A stretch of 64,000 bases of DNA from Puccinia triticina (taxonomy: Eukaryota; Basidiomycota; Pucciniomycetes; Pucciniales; Pucciniaceae). The stretch spans positions 992,001-1,056,000 of the forward strand of contig NC_070573.1 in assembly GCF_026914185.1 (NCBI RefSeq), given 5' to 3'. The translations under genes and the position numbers were made by a program. Numbering within the stretch: position 1 is the first letter of the stretch; each line of letters starts with the position of its first letter. This document shows positions 29,207 through 40,853 of the stretch, piece after piece. Under the pieces are notes generated by a model, which saw nothing but the letters and a program-made list of their open reading frames with translations, did not search any database and was not told the origin of the DNA.

Positions 29207-29758
29207 CTAGGGGACAGACCAGTTCAACAATCTTCCGAGACCTGCGAGGATTAATGTCATGAAACAGATGATGAGGCTGTGCACTTCAACCGAACCAGGC
29301 CGCCGTCCATCATTCCGGGGGCATGCACAAAATGACGGCGGTTGTATCACAACACGTTTATAGCACAACTCACATACAGGCGGCTGGACGTTGGGGGTCC
29401 AGTTTTGGAATCGCACGGAGATGGTTACGTCAGGATGACACATCAAGAGACCAAGTTGAGAGGTGAGAGGGTTCTTTTGGATGATGCTTGGTGTAGACGC
29501 AGGGTTTCGGTTACGTATGTATTCCAAGGGAAGCCTTTGTGATGATGGAGTCTTTTCGGGGATATCTACGGTCGGAGAGAAAGCAAAACAGCGAAAGCCA
29601 TGAGTTGATGTAGATTCGCAGGTAAGTCCATAGTCTTCGGTACTAAACCTCGGATTGGCATTTAATATTCGGGCAGAATGGCCCAGGACATTGTCGTCTC
29701 CCTCCCTCGGCCAGCCAACAACCCAAAACCAACCAACAAGAGACAAGACAAGGACCAT
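29207..29758 (-). CDS. Possible secreted cysteine-containing protein
   Basis: The minus-strand frame is open for 209 codons from 29836. An internal ATG at 29758 gives 183 residues and starts MVLVLSLVGWFWVVGW, a plausible signal peptide, so I prefer it. The rest has cysteine pairs (GLTCESTSTHGFRCF, VCELCYKRVV, FCACPRND). A hydrophobic C-terminal segment (SLIICFMTLILAGLG) could be a membrane anchor or unspliced intron. It is divergent from ATG8, whose start is about 105 bp away, so the two would share a promoter region. No family is recognised. The long open frame argues for coding, but chance cannot be excluded. Confidence 0.4.
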   Translation of the reverse strand: MVLVLSLVGWFWVVGWPREGDDNVLGHSARILNANPRFSTEDYGLTCESTSTHGFRCFAFSPTVDIPEKTPSSQRLPLEYIRNRNPASTPSIIQKNPLTSQLGLLMCHPDVTISVRFQNWTPNVQPPVCELCYKRVVIQPPSFCACPRNDGRRPGSVEVHSLIICFMTLILAGLGRLLNWSVP

Positions 29759-29862
29759 CGACACACTCAAGGCACACGAAGTACGAGGAACGGAAAACTG
29801 TCCGAACAACAACATCCAGAAACTCAGGCTTAGCATCTCAGGACACCAGAAGAACCAAGAAC

Positions 29863-30887
<1,025 letters not shown>

Positions 30888-32497
30888 GCCCTATTCCCCC
30901 ACCATCGTTCTCAAACGTCACCAGCCCCCTGCGTAGCTCTTGCCCTGCTCTTTGTTTTTTTAGCCTCGTCACACACCTGCCTGAGCGACTCGTTAAAATT
31001 GTACCTCAGATTCCTCCATTTTTATTTGTTAACCAAACCACTCATGCGCTCAGCTCTTGACCTCATCGTCAGTTCTTGCACCGTCCCCAATCATGCAACT
31101 GTCATATTGTTGTCCATGATCTATCTATGGTTGGCCGATAAAACTGGGGTTTTTGGTTGTGCTTTTTCTGTGTGTGCCAAGAAAGTCGAGTGCAAAGTCA
31201 GGATCCTTAATCGCACCCTTTCCTTATTCTTTACCTCACCCCTCCCCCTTTTTCTGTCTCACTGCTTTCCTCCATCATGTCTTTTACTCCTGAACTTTTT
31301 TCCACCCTCTCTATGTATTTTTTTCTCTCTCCCCTCTGCCGACCCTCGTACTGTTGTCCCTCCATTCCTCTTTCTCATACTATCCCGTCCATAAAAAGAT
31401 TAAACCCATACTTAAATCCTAACCTCTTCCCCCTCCCAATCCATACTTTTTTCCTTTTCTGTTGTGTCGTTCAAGTTACTTTTTGTCTCAACCCCTCTCC
31501 CATCCACCCACGAACCCAGTCGTTTTTTCTGTTACATTTTTTTTCTTCTTTTGAAACCATACTGTTTATTTCAGAAAAAAAAAAAAACGTATAAAACAAG
31601 GATGCGTAACTCAAGAAATTGAACTTGTTTGACTGTTGCAGCTTGTGAGCTTAGCCGACAAGGAGAGTAGAGAGAACATCTACTTGCTCACACTGAGACA
31701 AAGAAGGGCTCGGAAAGGTACATACATAATAAGGTTGCTTTGACATATAAGTGTAAAACTGAATGTCACCAGTCCAAGGGTGGCAGATTCTTGTTGTGAC
31801 ATTCACAATGATCCACCAACAGAAAAAGATATTGACGCGATGTTAAGGCGGAGGGTTCAAAAGAAGGCATTTGTAAGTGAGTACACTTCTTGAAGTTCTT
31901 GCTCAAGGACAGCTATGAACTCTTGGTTCATTGAAAATTTGGATGATGCAATCAGGTGAGGAACAAGACAAGCATCTCTGGGCAAGACATTGGTAGATCA
32001 ACCGAAATAAGTAGTCCAAACGATTGGCAATCAAAACGTAGGACCGATACGTCTTACCCCTTGCTCTTCTGGACTCCCGGACATCATATGTGGAGATAAC
32101 TTGAGCCAATAGATAACCAATATAACACAGCATCTTTGGAGATTGAGGATTGAAAACAAGACATGGGGTTGGTTAATGAGGACGGCTGGAGGTAGGTAAG
32201 ATAAGTCAACAAAAGAGATGTGATAGCACAACACTGGGCTGAATAAATAGTTCTGTATACATGCAACATACAAGTCGGCGTGGGAATTTAATGTGATCTT
32301 AACGTTTTGGAGTTCAAGATAAAAAGGAAATAATGTTAGTGATTTATATGAATATTCGAGTTTGTGACGAGTGGACAAATCCAAGAAAAAACATCTAAAC
32401 AAGTTCTTCAGGTTGATATATCAATCCTGTCTCTTCATCACCATGGCAATATGATAATGTATGCACGTTCTGTTCCAACCGGTTTTGATGAGTTTCT
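30888..32497. other. Intergenic region between ATG8 and NADH dehydrogenase
   Basis: The first ~700 bp are pyrimidine-rich and probably include the ATG8 3' UTR; a poly-A/T stretch lies near 31577. The remainder is A/T-rich with no supported gene. The converging genes leave room for both 3' ends. Confidence 0.5.
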
Positions 32498-35400
32498 TTA
32501 ATTATTCAAATCTACGGAAAGGTGTGTTAGAAAAGGATTTTGATCAGAGGCCGCCTTAGTTCTAACGGGAGGAAAGAGACAGGAAGAGAAGTGAAAAGAG
32601 AAAAAAACCTTTGAGATATCTCTACCCCAAATGCCCCTTTTGATCCAATCCAAAAGGATCAAAGCCCTAGTCCGAGTTGAGACTTGTTCAGACCAATAAA
32701 TCGACCTCCACTACAGTCAGAGTTTTGATGAAATGAATACAGTCAAGGAGGGCATTAACTGTCCTGTTCATTTTGATAGTCGAGAGATTCAAAACTAAAG
32801 AGTATAACAAATTCAATAGAAACTTAACTAAGTACGCAGCTATTAATCCGCCAGCAAAGCTACCATATTTGTCACCAAAGTCGAATACAGCTGAATTCCC
32901 GATATCTGCATGAAGGCAACCAGGATTAGCAAGAGTAATTATGGAATGCAATCAGGTCTTGGACGCGCATGTAACAAGGAGAAACTCCCAGTAGGGTATC
33001 ATGGAACCAATGCTTACAAGCTAGACTGCCGAGGTGGCGATAAATGAAAGGGTCAAACAGGATCTCGTCCAAGTCCGAGTTCACCAGCCCGTTCTGATCA
33101 ATTGACTTTAACGCTTTAGGGGATTGAAACCGATTGAACTTCTTTCCTAGATATTTGCCTTGCTGATCTGCGACTTGAGCAGTGGCTGGCAAAGATGTTA
33201 ATCGGTTCGAGATCTCTTGGAACATGACTACTAATTCGTTCAATCCTAACTTATTGTCTTTGTCTGAATCGTATTTTTCAAATACATCTCTTGTTTCGGT
33301 AATAAAAAAAAATAGCCGTCAGCGCGTTTGTCATTTGGTTGTTTGGGGCAAACTTCGAATAAATGACAAGCAAGCTGTTAGCTACCTGACTTTCTCAATG
33401 TGAACTTGAGCAGTAGGGAATTTCCTACGGATTTGTTTGATCATTGATTCAAATTCATCGAAGTCTATTTCACCGTCATGATTGGTGTCACAGCGATCGA
33501 CTAAGTCCAACAAATGATTGACCTGTATCCAACTAATATGAATCAATAAACCGAAACGGATCGTCCGAAAAATAAACAAGAAGCTTCTCTCAGTCACTGA
33601 CCAGGTTAGTTTCAATGGTGGAAGCATCTCCGATTGCGTAAACAGTGCCAAGAGGGGCCCCTTTGACTCTCAAACTGGTGGAGAGTGGATAGCATATGCA
33701 TCAATAAGACAGTCAAAGAAATCCTAAATTTTGCAAAGTCGAAATGGGCAAAGAGGGGCGGTTGTATGATGAAGGAAGCAGAAATTAGACTGACTGAGAA
33801 TCAACTTCTAGAGCGTGTTTATGGTATTGATTGGGAAGATACTGGGCTAGTTTTTGTGTCAACGGGTTCATCGCGATCCCAGTTGACCAAAGAACGAACC
33901 CAGCAGGGATAGTATTCAGTTTATGCTTGTCGGCTTTTGTAGAGTAGCTAACTGAAGTGGGGGTGATTTCTTTGACCCGACTGAATATTTCAGATGAACA
34001 GAAAGGAAATCAAATTAGTCAAGATCAATAGACACTTCCTCATCTGGTCGAAGAAGATGTCACTGACGCATCTGAGGTTGAGAATTACATGTATACATAG
34101 ATAATTACCAGATCAGCTTCCATTTCTTTGGTCAAAGAGTAGTGTGATTTGTGGCTTACTTAGAATGGTGTCGATCTCAGCCCTCATGAACCGGCTTTCA
34201 GCATACTGAGAAATCTTTTCGCTGTAGGTGTTTAAGATATGGTCTCGGGATTGGATGAGATGGATGGAAACTTCATTGATCAATAACTTGGGAAACTATT
34301 TATTAATTTTGTGCACAAACAAGCAAAAGTTGAGAGCATTTTGGATGAGTTAATCGGAAGGCAAACTATGAAAAGGATAAGGAATCAGCTTACGTATTTC
34401 AATACGTCTTCATGAATCATGTCGTATAGCTGCACATCCGATATCCCAAGAAGAAGGACAACGAGACAAAGATAATATCAGTTTCTACTTGTCACTCATG
34501 AAAAAGGGGTTTGAGATGATCAAAGGCGAAGCGATAAATACCGACCTCCGAAGCGAACTCTACGCCAGTTGGCCCACCCCCGCAAACGACGAAACTAAGC
34601 AAACGTTTCCGCTCGTCCTGGCTAACACTGGGCAAACTAGCGCGCTCGAGATTGTTGATGATCTTCTGCCGGATCTCGCGAACGTCATCGATCGTTTTCA
34701 GCTGAGAAGAATACTTCAGACCGGGCACGCCATGCGCATTGGAGACCGAACCGACGGAGACCACTAGCTTATCATAAGCTGTAGAAAACCAATGCTTCTA
34801 TCAAAAAGAGACTGGCCGTTGCGATCCTAGATTTCCAAGAGATATAGGGAGCGGGTGGAACTTACGAACATAGAACGGTTCATCGTCCGGTTCTCGCCCT
34901 TTTACTTCCACTAACCGTTCTCCGAAATCCACGTCGATAGCATGGGCTTGTAAATAATGACCCTTAACACGTGCTACCAGCCTCCTCAGTGGCTCGATCA
35001 GCGATCGAGTTTCGACTGTTCCTACGGTAGCTGAGGGTAGTAAAGGTGTGAAGAGGTTATAATTCTCTGGTGCACTTTATTTTCGAAGAAAATAAGACAA
35101 TCAAGTTAGGATTCCTCATTTAAACGGGTATCATGAACTTGCGGGCAGGCCCTCACATGAGGACCACGTGATAGCTATCTGGCTCGAGTGAGTTGATGAG
35201 TCCCATGGCCTAAACGGATCGATCAACAAATCGTTCAAAGAATCAGTTCAATCGTGAGGGCACATTTCTCATCAGTATTCTTTCCTCTTCAGTTTCTATA
35301 ATTCGATTCCAACTTACACCCCATCCTCCTCCTATGATCACTAACTTTGGTTTATCACATAGCTTTTCGAAATCCGCGTCATCTTGATCTCCCACTAAGT

Positions 35401-36028
35401 AATTAGCAATCTGCACTTTTTCCAACATTCGAAATTCCCACATCATGTCATCGAGCACCATATATAAGTGCAGTTATCCCCTTTTTTAAACAAAGGAAAG
35501 AGTTGAAAAGCTTACCTTTAAATTCTTGGGGCCTCCCCGGGTTGGGTTCAGTGCTAGGGGCTGAACGGGTGACGGTTGAATATTCTTCTCCGAATAGGTG
35601 GTTGCGTCGTAAGCCAATAAGCCCAAGAGACATACAAAGCAACTGTTTCAGATGTGGGATATGTGAGTACATCAATTTCAATAAGATTAAGACTCCTGGG
35701 ACTGAGTAGGAAGGGCATGGCCTCTAGCCTCTATGGACACGTACCTTGCTGTAACCACGCCGATCGAGCCAAAACCAATAACGAGCACCTTGAGATAACT
35801 ATGCTTATTCAAGAACGATCTGGCGCGAGTAAACCGGCTGATGGCGAGTTGGTTATTCGGTTGGACTGATTCATCTTGAGCGGCCCTCAGGTGTATATTT
35901 GAATAGAATGGTCTGGCTTGTAGGAGTGATGCTGGTCTGTGAATTTGATGTAGTTGATGGTGCTGGTTGACGATCAGTCGAAATGTTCCTGCTCTCATGA
36001 AGGGCTGAGTTCTGATGCTCCGTATCAT
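32498..36028 (-). CDS. External alternative NADH dehydrogenase with EF-hand (NDE/NDH-2 type)
   Basis: Many short exons on the minus strand. Start ATG 36028 gives MIRSIRTQPFMRAG, a basic mitochondrial presequence, then a membrane segment (VLVIGFGSIGVVTAS, spliced to CFVCLLGLLAY). Next come YSEKNIQP, the FAD Rossmann motif KPKLVIIGGGWG, NYNLFTPLLPSATVGTVE, the NADH Rossmann motif VVCGGGPTGVEFASE, GFVLWSTGIAMNP, GTVYAIGDAST, an EF-hand (DTNHDGEIDFDEF), a second one (YDSDKDNKLGLNEL), LPATAQVADQQGKYL, and FGDKYGSFAGGLIAAYL joined to WRSIYWSEQV and DWIKRGIWGRDISK. It would oxidise cytosolic NADH at the inner membrane and pass electrons to ubiquinone without pumping protons. The EF-hand insertion between the Rossmann folds and C-terminal anchor suggests calcium regulation as in fungal NDE1-type enzymes. 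The exact last exon end is uncertain. Confidence 0.9.
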
Positions 36029-36125
36029 GATGACGTTCTTCACCCTGTATTTCAATCTCCTTCCTCTTGGTTCTTCCGGATCCACTTTCCCTGCGGCGGG
36101 ATCACTTTCGAGCTTAACCTTAACT

Positions 36126-36195
36126 TAAGCCTCCCGGGACTGGGGGTGCGGAGCACCCCGATGCGAAGCATCTCCCATTCCCAATAGGAGGCTTA
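36126..36195. repeat. 70-bp triple-hairpin element
   Basis: Outer inverted repeat TAAGCCTCC / GGAGGCTTA encloses two perfect small hairpins, GGGGTGC-gga-GCACCCC and GATGC-gaa-GCATC. It lies about 100 bp upstream of the NADH dehydrogenase start. Confidence 0.7.
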
Positions 36196-37361
36196 TGAGT
36201 TATCGGCTTTTTTCCGCATGAGAGCTTCAGGAAATTTGTGGCTTTTGGCCAACTTTTTGAATCAAATTAACAGTTTAACATTAAGCGGACCGCCGCGCCC
36301 ACCAACAAAACAAATGGCAGCATTTCTCTCTTCCCCCACCCAAAAAAAATACAGGTCCCAATGCACCTGGATTGCTTGGCTCTTTAAGCAATTGGCGCCG
36401 AGCAAGAGCCAAGCAATGACCAGCAATCATCGACTCGCTGCCTCCTTTTATACTTTTCCCCTATACTTCAATTCAAGCCGGACTCTGTTATTTAATTTCC
36501 TTTTCCCCTCCCACCTTTGCCCACATCCCCCTTCCCCTTTTCTTCCATTTTCATCTTTCCACATGCAATCAATCACTCGAAAACGGTTACCTAAGGTTCT
36601 TTTCAGAACTCTTAAAATCACCCCGAGCCATTTCCCTAGCCCTTCTCCAGGCTGACACCTTTTCCGGCGTGCCTCCGAGTCTTCCCGGACGCAATTGATC
36701 CCACAAAAATGGGAAATTGAGTTTCTTTTCAGAAGTTTCATCAACACCCTCCGTGCACCTATCCGACTCGCTCTATAAAATCCAACTCCGGCAATCCGCG
36801 TATTCTGGTTGGAGGAGGATGCCACCTTGGCATACCATAAAGGCAACGTTTTAGGAAGTGTCTTAAATTAATGGTGAATGAATTTACACCAGCAATCACG
36901 GGGCGGCGTAGCCGCCCTTAAACACTAGTTTACATTACACAGCGCGCACTCATTGTGAGTCAGCGAGCTGAAGTACACGGGATAGCTGAGCATCTCAGCT
37001 TCAATGTAGTGTCACTTTTGTGATATCTACACTTGAAGGAGAGTGTTGCGCTTGCTCAGCAGTCAAGGTGGATGGATGATGGAGTGATGTATTTAAATTC
37101 AGTCCAAATGGATCTTCTCGGAATTTGCATACACACTTCTGGCCAAGCACAAAAAAATCACAAACTTCAAAGGGGGATGGAAGGAGTTTGTGAAGGGGGA
37201 AAAAGTGGTGATTGACACCAAAAGAAAGAGAAAAATCAGGCCTTTAATCTGGCACCACAGGCGATAGGAATACACAAGGAGAGGACCCCTGAAAGGGGAG
37301 CGGGAATAAACTCCCACCAAAACACTGAAAGCTCTCAAGCCAAATTCTTGGCTTTACCTGC
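36196..37361. other. Upstream region of NADH dehydrogenase and spacer
   Basis: No gene supported. The open frame on the minus strand at 36448-36846 lacks motifs. The stretch 36330-36660 is pyrimidine-rich. Confidence 0.35.
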
Positions 37362-37447
37362 AAGTCCCTCCTTCGGAGGTCGCGCTTCGCACGAGGGCGC
37401 TTTGCGCCAGCCCAGGCTGTACCAGGGCCCTCTGAAGCGAGGGACTT
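37362..37447. repeat. Small foldback element, copy 1
   Basis: AAGTCCCTCCTTCGGAGG at the left and GCGAGGGACTT at the right form the terminal inverted repeat. The interior GCGCTTCGC, GGCGCTTTGCGCC and CCAGGGCCCTC are themselves palindromic. 86 bp. Confidence 0.75.
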
Positions 37448-38072
37448 GTGATAAGTCAGTCTCTGCCTGAGGCTGAGAGACATTTACACAGAAAATCATG
37501 ATTTTTGTGTTTACATCTCTTTTACAGATTTTCCTCAGCTTGAAATCCAAAGCCCCCTATACCAAGTTGTAGCCCTGATTCTCAGCTTTCTTGTACATAT
37601 TTTTTCAAGTAAATTTGTCACAAACTCACTGCTCAGCAGCCATTCCTGTGAGGGGCTGTCTTCAGCTGTCTTGAGCAATGCAATGAAGCCATCGGATCAT
37701 CTGAAGGTCAAGGTCAGACGCGGGTTTGTTCAGTATTGACTTAACCCTGACAGGTCTTGTTGAATACGGAATTCCCAAAGAAGTTATCAACATATGATGC
37801 CAAACTGTATTTTCATGTGTATAGGCCCGGCAGGCTATCTGGGGAACATTGGACCGGATATAGGCTCTTGGGTGGATTTTTTACATCCAATTTTTTTGCA
37901 AGGGATGGGGGTAGCTGTTATTTTCAAAACATCACAATATGTAGAAACAAATTCTGGTTCTAAAGGTGCCAGAGGCTGTGAGGAAATTGGAGGTGTACCA
38001 GGTGATACATGGGTTCAAAAGGAATTTTGGACAATTGGCTGGGCAGCCTCAAGCCAAATCTGGGACATTGGG

Positions 38073-38123
38073 CACAAGTCCCTCCTTTGCAGGTTGCTGC
38101 GCTCCCCCAAGGAGGGACTTGTG
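38073..38123. repeat. Small foldback element, copy 2 (short form)
   Basis: CACAAGTCCCTCCTTTG and CAAGGAGGGACTTGTG are inverted with a short GTTGCTGCGCTCCCC centre. 51 bp. Confidence 0.8.
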
Positions 38124-38326
38124 TTAAGTTTGGATCACTTTACAATTCCGGGTGGTTGATTCGACGAGCCCACAAGCACACAAGCACCCCCTGGTCCAGT
38201 CCAGTTCCACACGCTGTGGTAGACGGAAAAGCGGAAAAATAAAAAGTTTTTTCTATGCCACATAATTACTCATACTAGGCCTAAAGATACCCTCAAATGT
38301 GTTGAAATTACTCAGGTGAAAAGAAT

Positions 38327-38401
38327 TGTGTGTTGTGGGATTTGAACCCACGACCTTCTACATTCATGAGAGCTGCTCTTATACCACTGAGCTAAACACA
38401 C
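38327..38401 (-). ncRNA. tRNA-like sequence in 5' LTR of the TRIM
   Basis: The minus strand folds with a 7-bp acceptor stem (GTGTGTT/AACACAC), D arm GCTC...GAGC and T arm GTGGG-TTCAAAT-CCCAC. It carries good A-box (TAGCTCAGTGG) and B-box (GGTTCAAATCC) promoters. The anticodon arm (GCTCT-CATGAAT-GTAGA) does not pair, so it is tRNA-derived rather than a working tRNA gene. Confidence 0.7.
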
Positions 38402-38412
38402 AGTTGGTCTTA

Positions 38413-39291
38413 CACTGCGGGCATCTCGATGTCGCTGCGGACCGCAGCGACATCTGACGATTCAGTGGGGATTCAAACCCCGCGCAACAAGTAATGCAGC
38501 AACACTTGGCTGTCTGATGGACAGCCGGCCACCGGGGTATGTACACACAACGCACCTCTCAATGGCTGGCACAACGGCCGGTCACCGAGAGGAGTACGCA
38601 CTCCTCTCAATGGCTGGCCCAAGGACCGGCCATCAGGAGGAGTACGCACTCCTCTCAATGGCTGGCCCAAGGACCGGCCATCAGGAGGAGTCCTTGTGCC
38701 GGCCATTGAGAGTTGTCCACACTCCTCTTGATGACCAGCATAACGACTGGTCATTGGGAGGAGGAGTCCACACTCCTCTCGATGACCAGCACAAGGACCG
38801 GTCATCGGGAGGAGGAATCCATACTCCTCTCAATGCCAACACAGGCCGGCGTTGAGAGGAGTACATGCACCTCGATGCCCGGTCTGTGCCGTTCATCAAG
38901 GGAAGTGTGTATGTACTCCTCCCGATGACCGGGCCTTGGGCCAGCCATCGAGAGGAGTGTGTACTCCTCTCGGTGACCGGTTGTTGTGCCGGCCATTGAG
39001 AGGTGTCTGTACTCCTCTTGACGCCGGTGTGTGCTGGCATCAAGAGGAGTGTGGACTCCTCCCAATGACCGGTCCATGAGCTGGTCACCGAGAGGAGTGA
39101 GAGGAGTGTGTTATAATCCTCTTGATGGCCGGCACAAGGACCGGTCATCGAGAGGTTGTTATGTATTGGTGGCCGGCTGTCCAAAGGCAAATCGATCAGC
39201 CGGCCAGATGTCGCTGCAGCTGACGCTGCATTCTGATATGCAGCGTCATGATGTCGCTGCGGCCCACAGCGACAGCGAGATGCCCGCAGTG
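38413..39291. mobile_element. CACTA-like non-autonomous element inside the TRIM LTR
   Basis: Ends are CACTGCGGGCATCTCG and its complement, with target duplication TTA (38410-38412, 39292-39294); the other LTR shows the empty site. CACTG ends plus a 3-bp duplication fit the CACTA/EnSpm group. There is no transposase. Subterminal GTCGCTGCGG...CCGCAGCGAC hairpins and a central palindromic tandem array fill the 879 bp. Confidence 0.8.
38519..39170. repeat. Palindromic tandem array inside the CACTA-like element
   Basis: About thirteen units of ~45-55 bp built from GGAGGAGT...CTCCTC and CCGGCCAT/ATGGCTGG blocks in alternating orientation. Short open frames here are by-products of the repeats. Confidence 0.85.
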
Positions 39292-39596
39292 TTACTGGTG
39301 ATTTTTGGATATTAGATCATATAGCTTGGCCACTCAAATGGGGCTTGAAGCATATATTCCAACACACCCCCTGGCTTCATGCACCATGAACAAACTATGA
39401 ATATTGCATATGCAAATCATGTAGGTGTGTCATGCATCATAGATAATGATTAATGCATAACAATTATGAAATTGAATATTGCATATGCAGATGGAAGCAT
39501 GAATATCAAGTATTCACAGGGTTTAGCCAACTTTAATTCAATTGACTGAGAGCATCCGTACTGATAATGTGTTGAAATTACTCAGGTGAAAAGAAT

Positions 39597-39671
39597 TGTG
39601 TGTTGTGGGATTTGAACCCACGACCTTCTACATTCATGAGAGCTGCTCTTATACCACTGAGCTAAACACAC
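39597..39671 (-). ncRNA. tRNA-like sequence in 3' LTR of the TRIM
   Basis: Identical to the copy at 38327-38401, as expected for the paired LTR. Confidence 0.7.
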
Positions 39672-40782
39672 AGTTGGTCTTACTGGTGATTTTTGGATAT
39701 TAGATCATATAGCTTGGCCACTCAAATGGGGCTTGAAGCATATATTCCAACAAAATGGACCCCAGAAATGGATTCTACGGCCAAATTCACCCCAAGTCAC
39801 CACTGGAAGCACCCCTGGACCCCCTCTAGTGTGGAAGTTACACCTCATGGACACCTATCACACGGCCAGCCCCAGTAACCCAGCTGTCACCTGCCTCAAC
39901 CCAAGTTTCACAGTAGTACACTTATACACATCACAGGATACAAACATACATCTCCCTGTCAGGCTACGCTCATTACATATTAACTAAATACACTCCTTTA
40001 TATACATAGTATGACATCATTTACACTGTTTCTGCAGCCTCAGAGTTTGTGTATACACTAATTACCCCTGTATGATAGCTCATGCAGTCTACTGACACCT
40101 TATGCATGCGTTAGAATGTTCTGTTATATATTCTGACATCATGTATGCACCCCTGGCATGTTTAGAATGTTCTGTTGTATATTCTGACACCATTTATGCG
40201 CCCCTGAGGGGTTATGACATCATTTGTATCTACTCCCACCAGCTAAAATCCCTCATCCTGTTGTCTAGATTAGCTGAAACCCTAACCCAGAAGCCCCCTC
40301 TGGGGCTCCCCTTTTGTCTATAAAAGGAGCTCTCTCCCCCCCCCCAGTGGTCTGTTCCCCAGTTCCTCACCCAGAACTCACAAGTCACCCAACACTCATC
40401 CACACTCAAATCCTAAAACCCTTATAACAATAATTCAACCCTTATAACAAAGTAATTCAACCCTTATAGCAATTAAAACACTTACACGTGGCCAGTCAAA
40501 CAGATTTCATCTGGAACAGACCAGACCCATCACTTAATAAAACTTGCCAAGCTGAGCTTGGTGGGTCTTGTTGACTGATAACAGAAGGGCAGAGCTTGCA
40601 ACTCCATCATACCCTTCAAAATTCAGCAAAAGGGTTTCATTACCACTTTTGAGTCTTACAACGCTTGCGTGCTTGGACCTTGCTGACCTCCCCTGTTGGT
40701 CCGGTCCGCTCCAATCCAAGCCGTCTACGCTTTAAGCCTCCCTGTGAGAGCCCCGAAGGGGCAGCCCCGCCTAACTTAACAC

Positions 40783-40853
40783 AAGTCCCCCACTTCGTAG
40801 GGCCCTGGTAGAGCCTGGGCTGGCGCGAAGCGCAACCTCCAAAGGAGGGACTT
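40783..40853. repeat. Small foldback element, copy 3
   Basis: AAGTCCCCCACTTCG and AAAGGAGGGACTT are inverted. The reverse complement matches copy 1 (GCGCTTCGC, GCCAGCCCAGGCT, CCAGGGCCCT). 71 bp. Confidence 0.7.

Larger units (their letters stand above)
38300..39752 (+). mobile_element. TRIM-like miniature LTR element with tRNA-like LTRs
   Basis: Both LTRs start TGTTGAAATTACTCAGG and end CATATATTCCAACA. The 3' copy (39570-39752) is 183 bp; the 5' copy (38300-39364) is identical apart from an 879-bp insertion. The internal part (39365-39569) is only 205 bp and non-coding. A 5-bp target duplication AAATG sits at 38295-38299 and 39753-39757. TGTTG/CAACA ends and 5-bp duplication suggest Copia-type integration supplied in trans. 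Each LTR contains a minus-strand tRNA-like sequence. Confidence 0.88.
38215..40660 (+). mobile_element. Solo LTR (family A) holding nested elements
   Basis: TGTGGTAGACG to GAGTCTTACA, with duplication ACGC at 38211-38214 and 40661-40664. After removing the nested TRIM and its extra AAATG the LTR is about 988 bp and aligns with the solo LTR at 22099. The TATAAAAGGAGCTCTC core lies near 40318. Confidence 0.85.

Noticed and set aside
38327..38401. A functional tRNA gene
   Set aside because: Acceptor, D and T arms fold, but the anticodon arm does not pair and no sensible anticodon with a U at position 33 can be placed. It is part of an LTR repeated identically at 39597.
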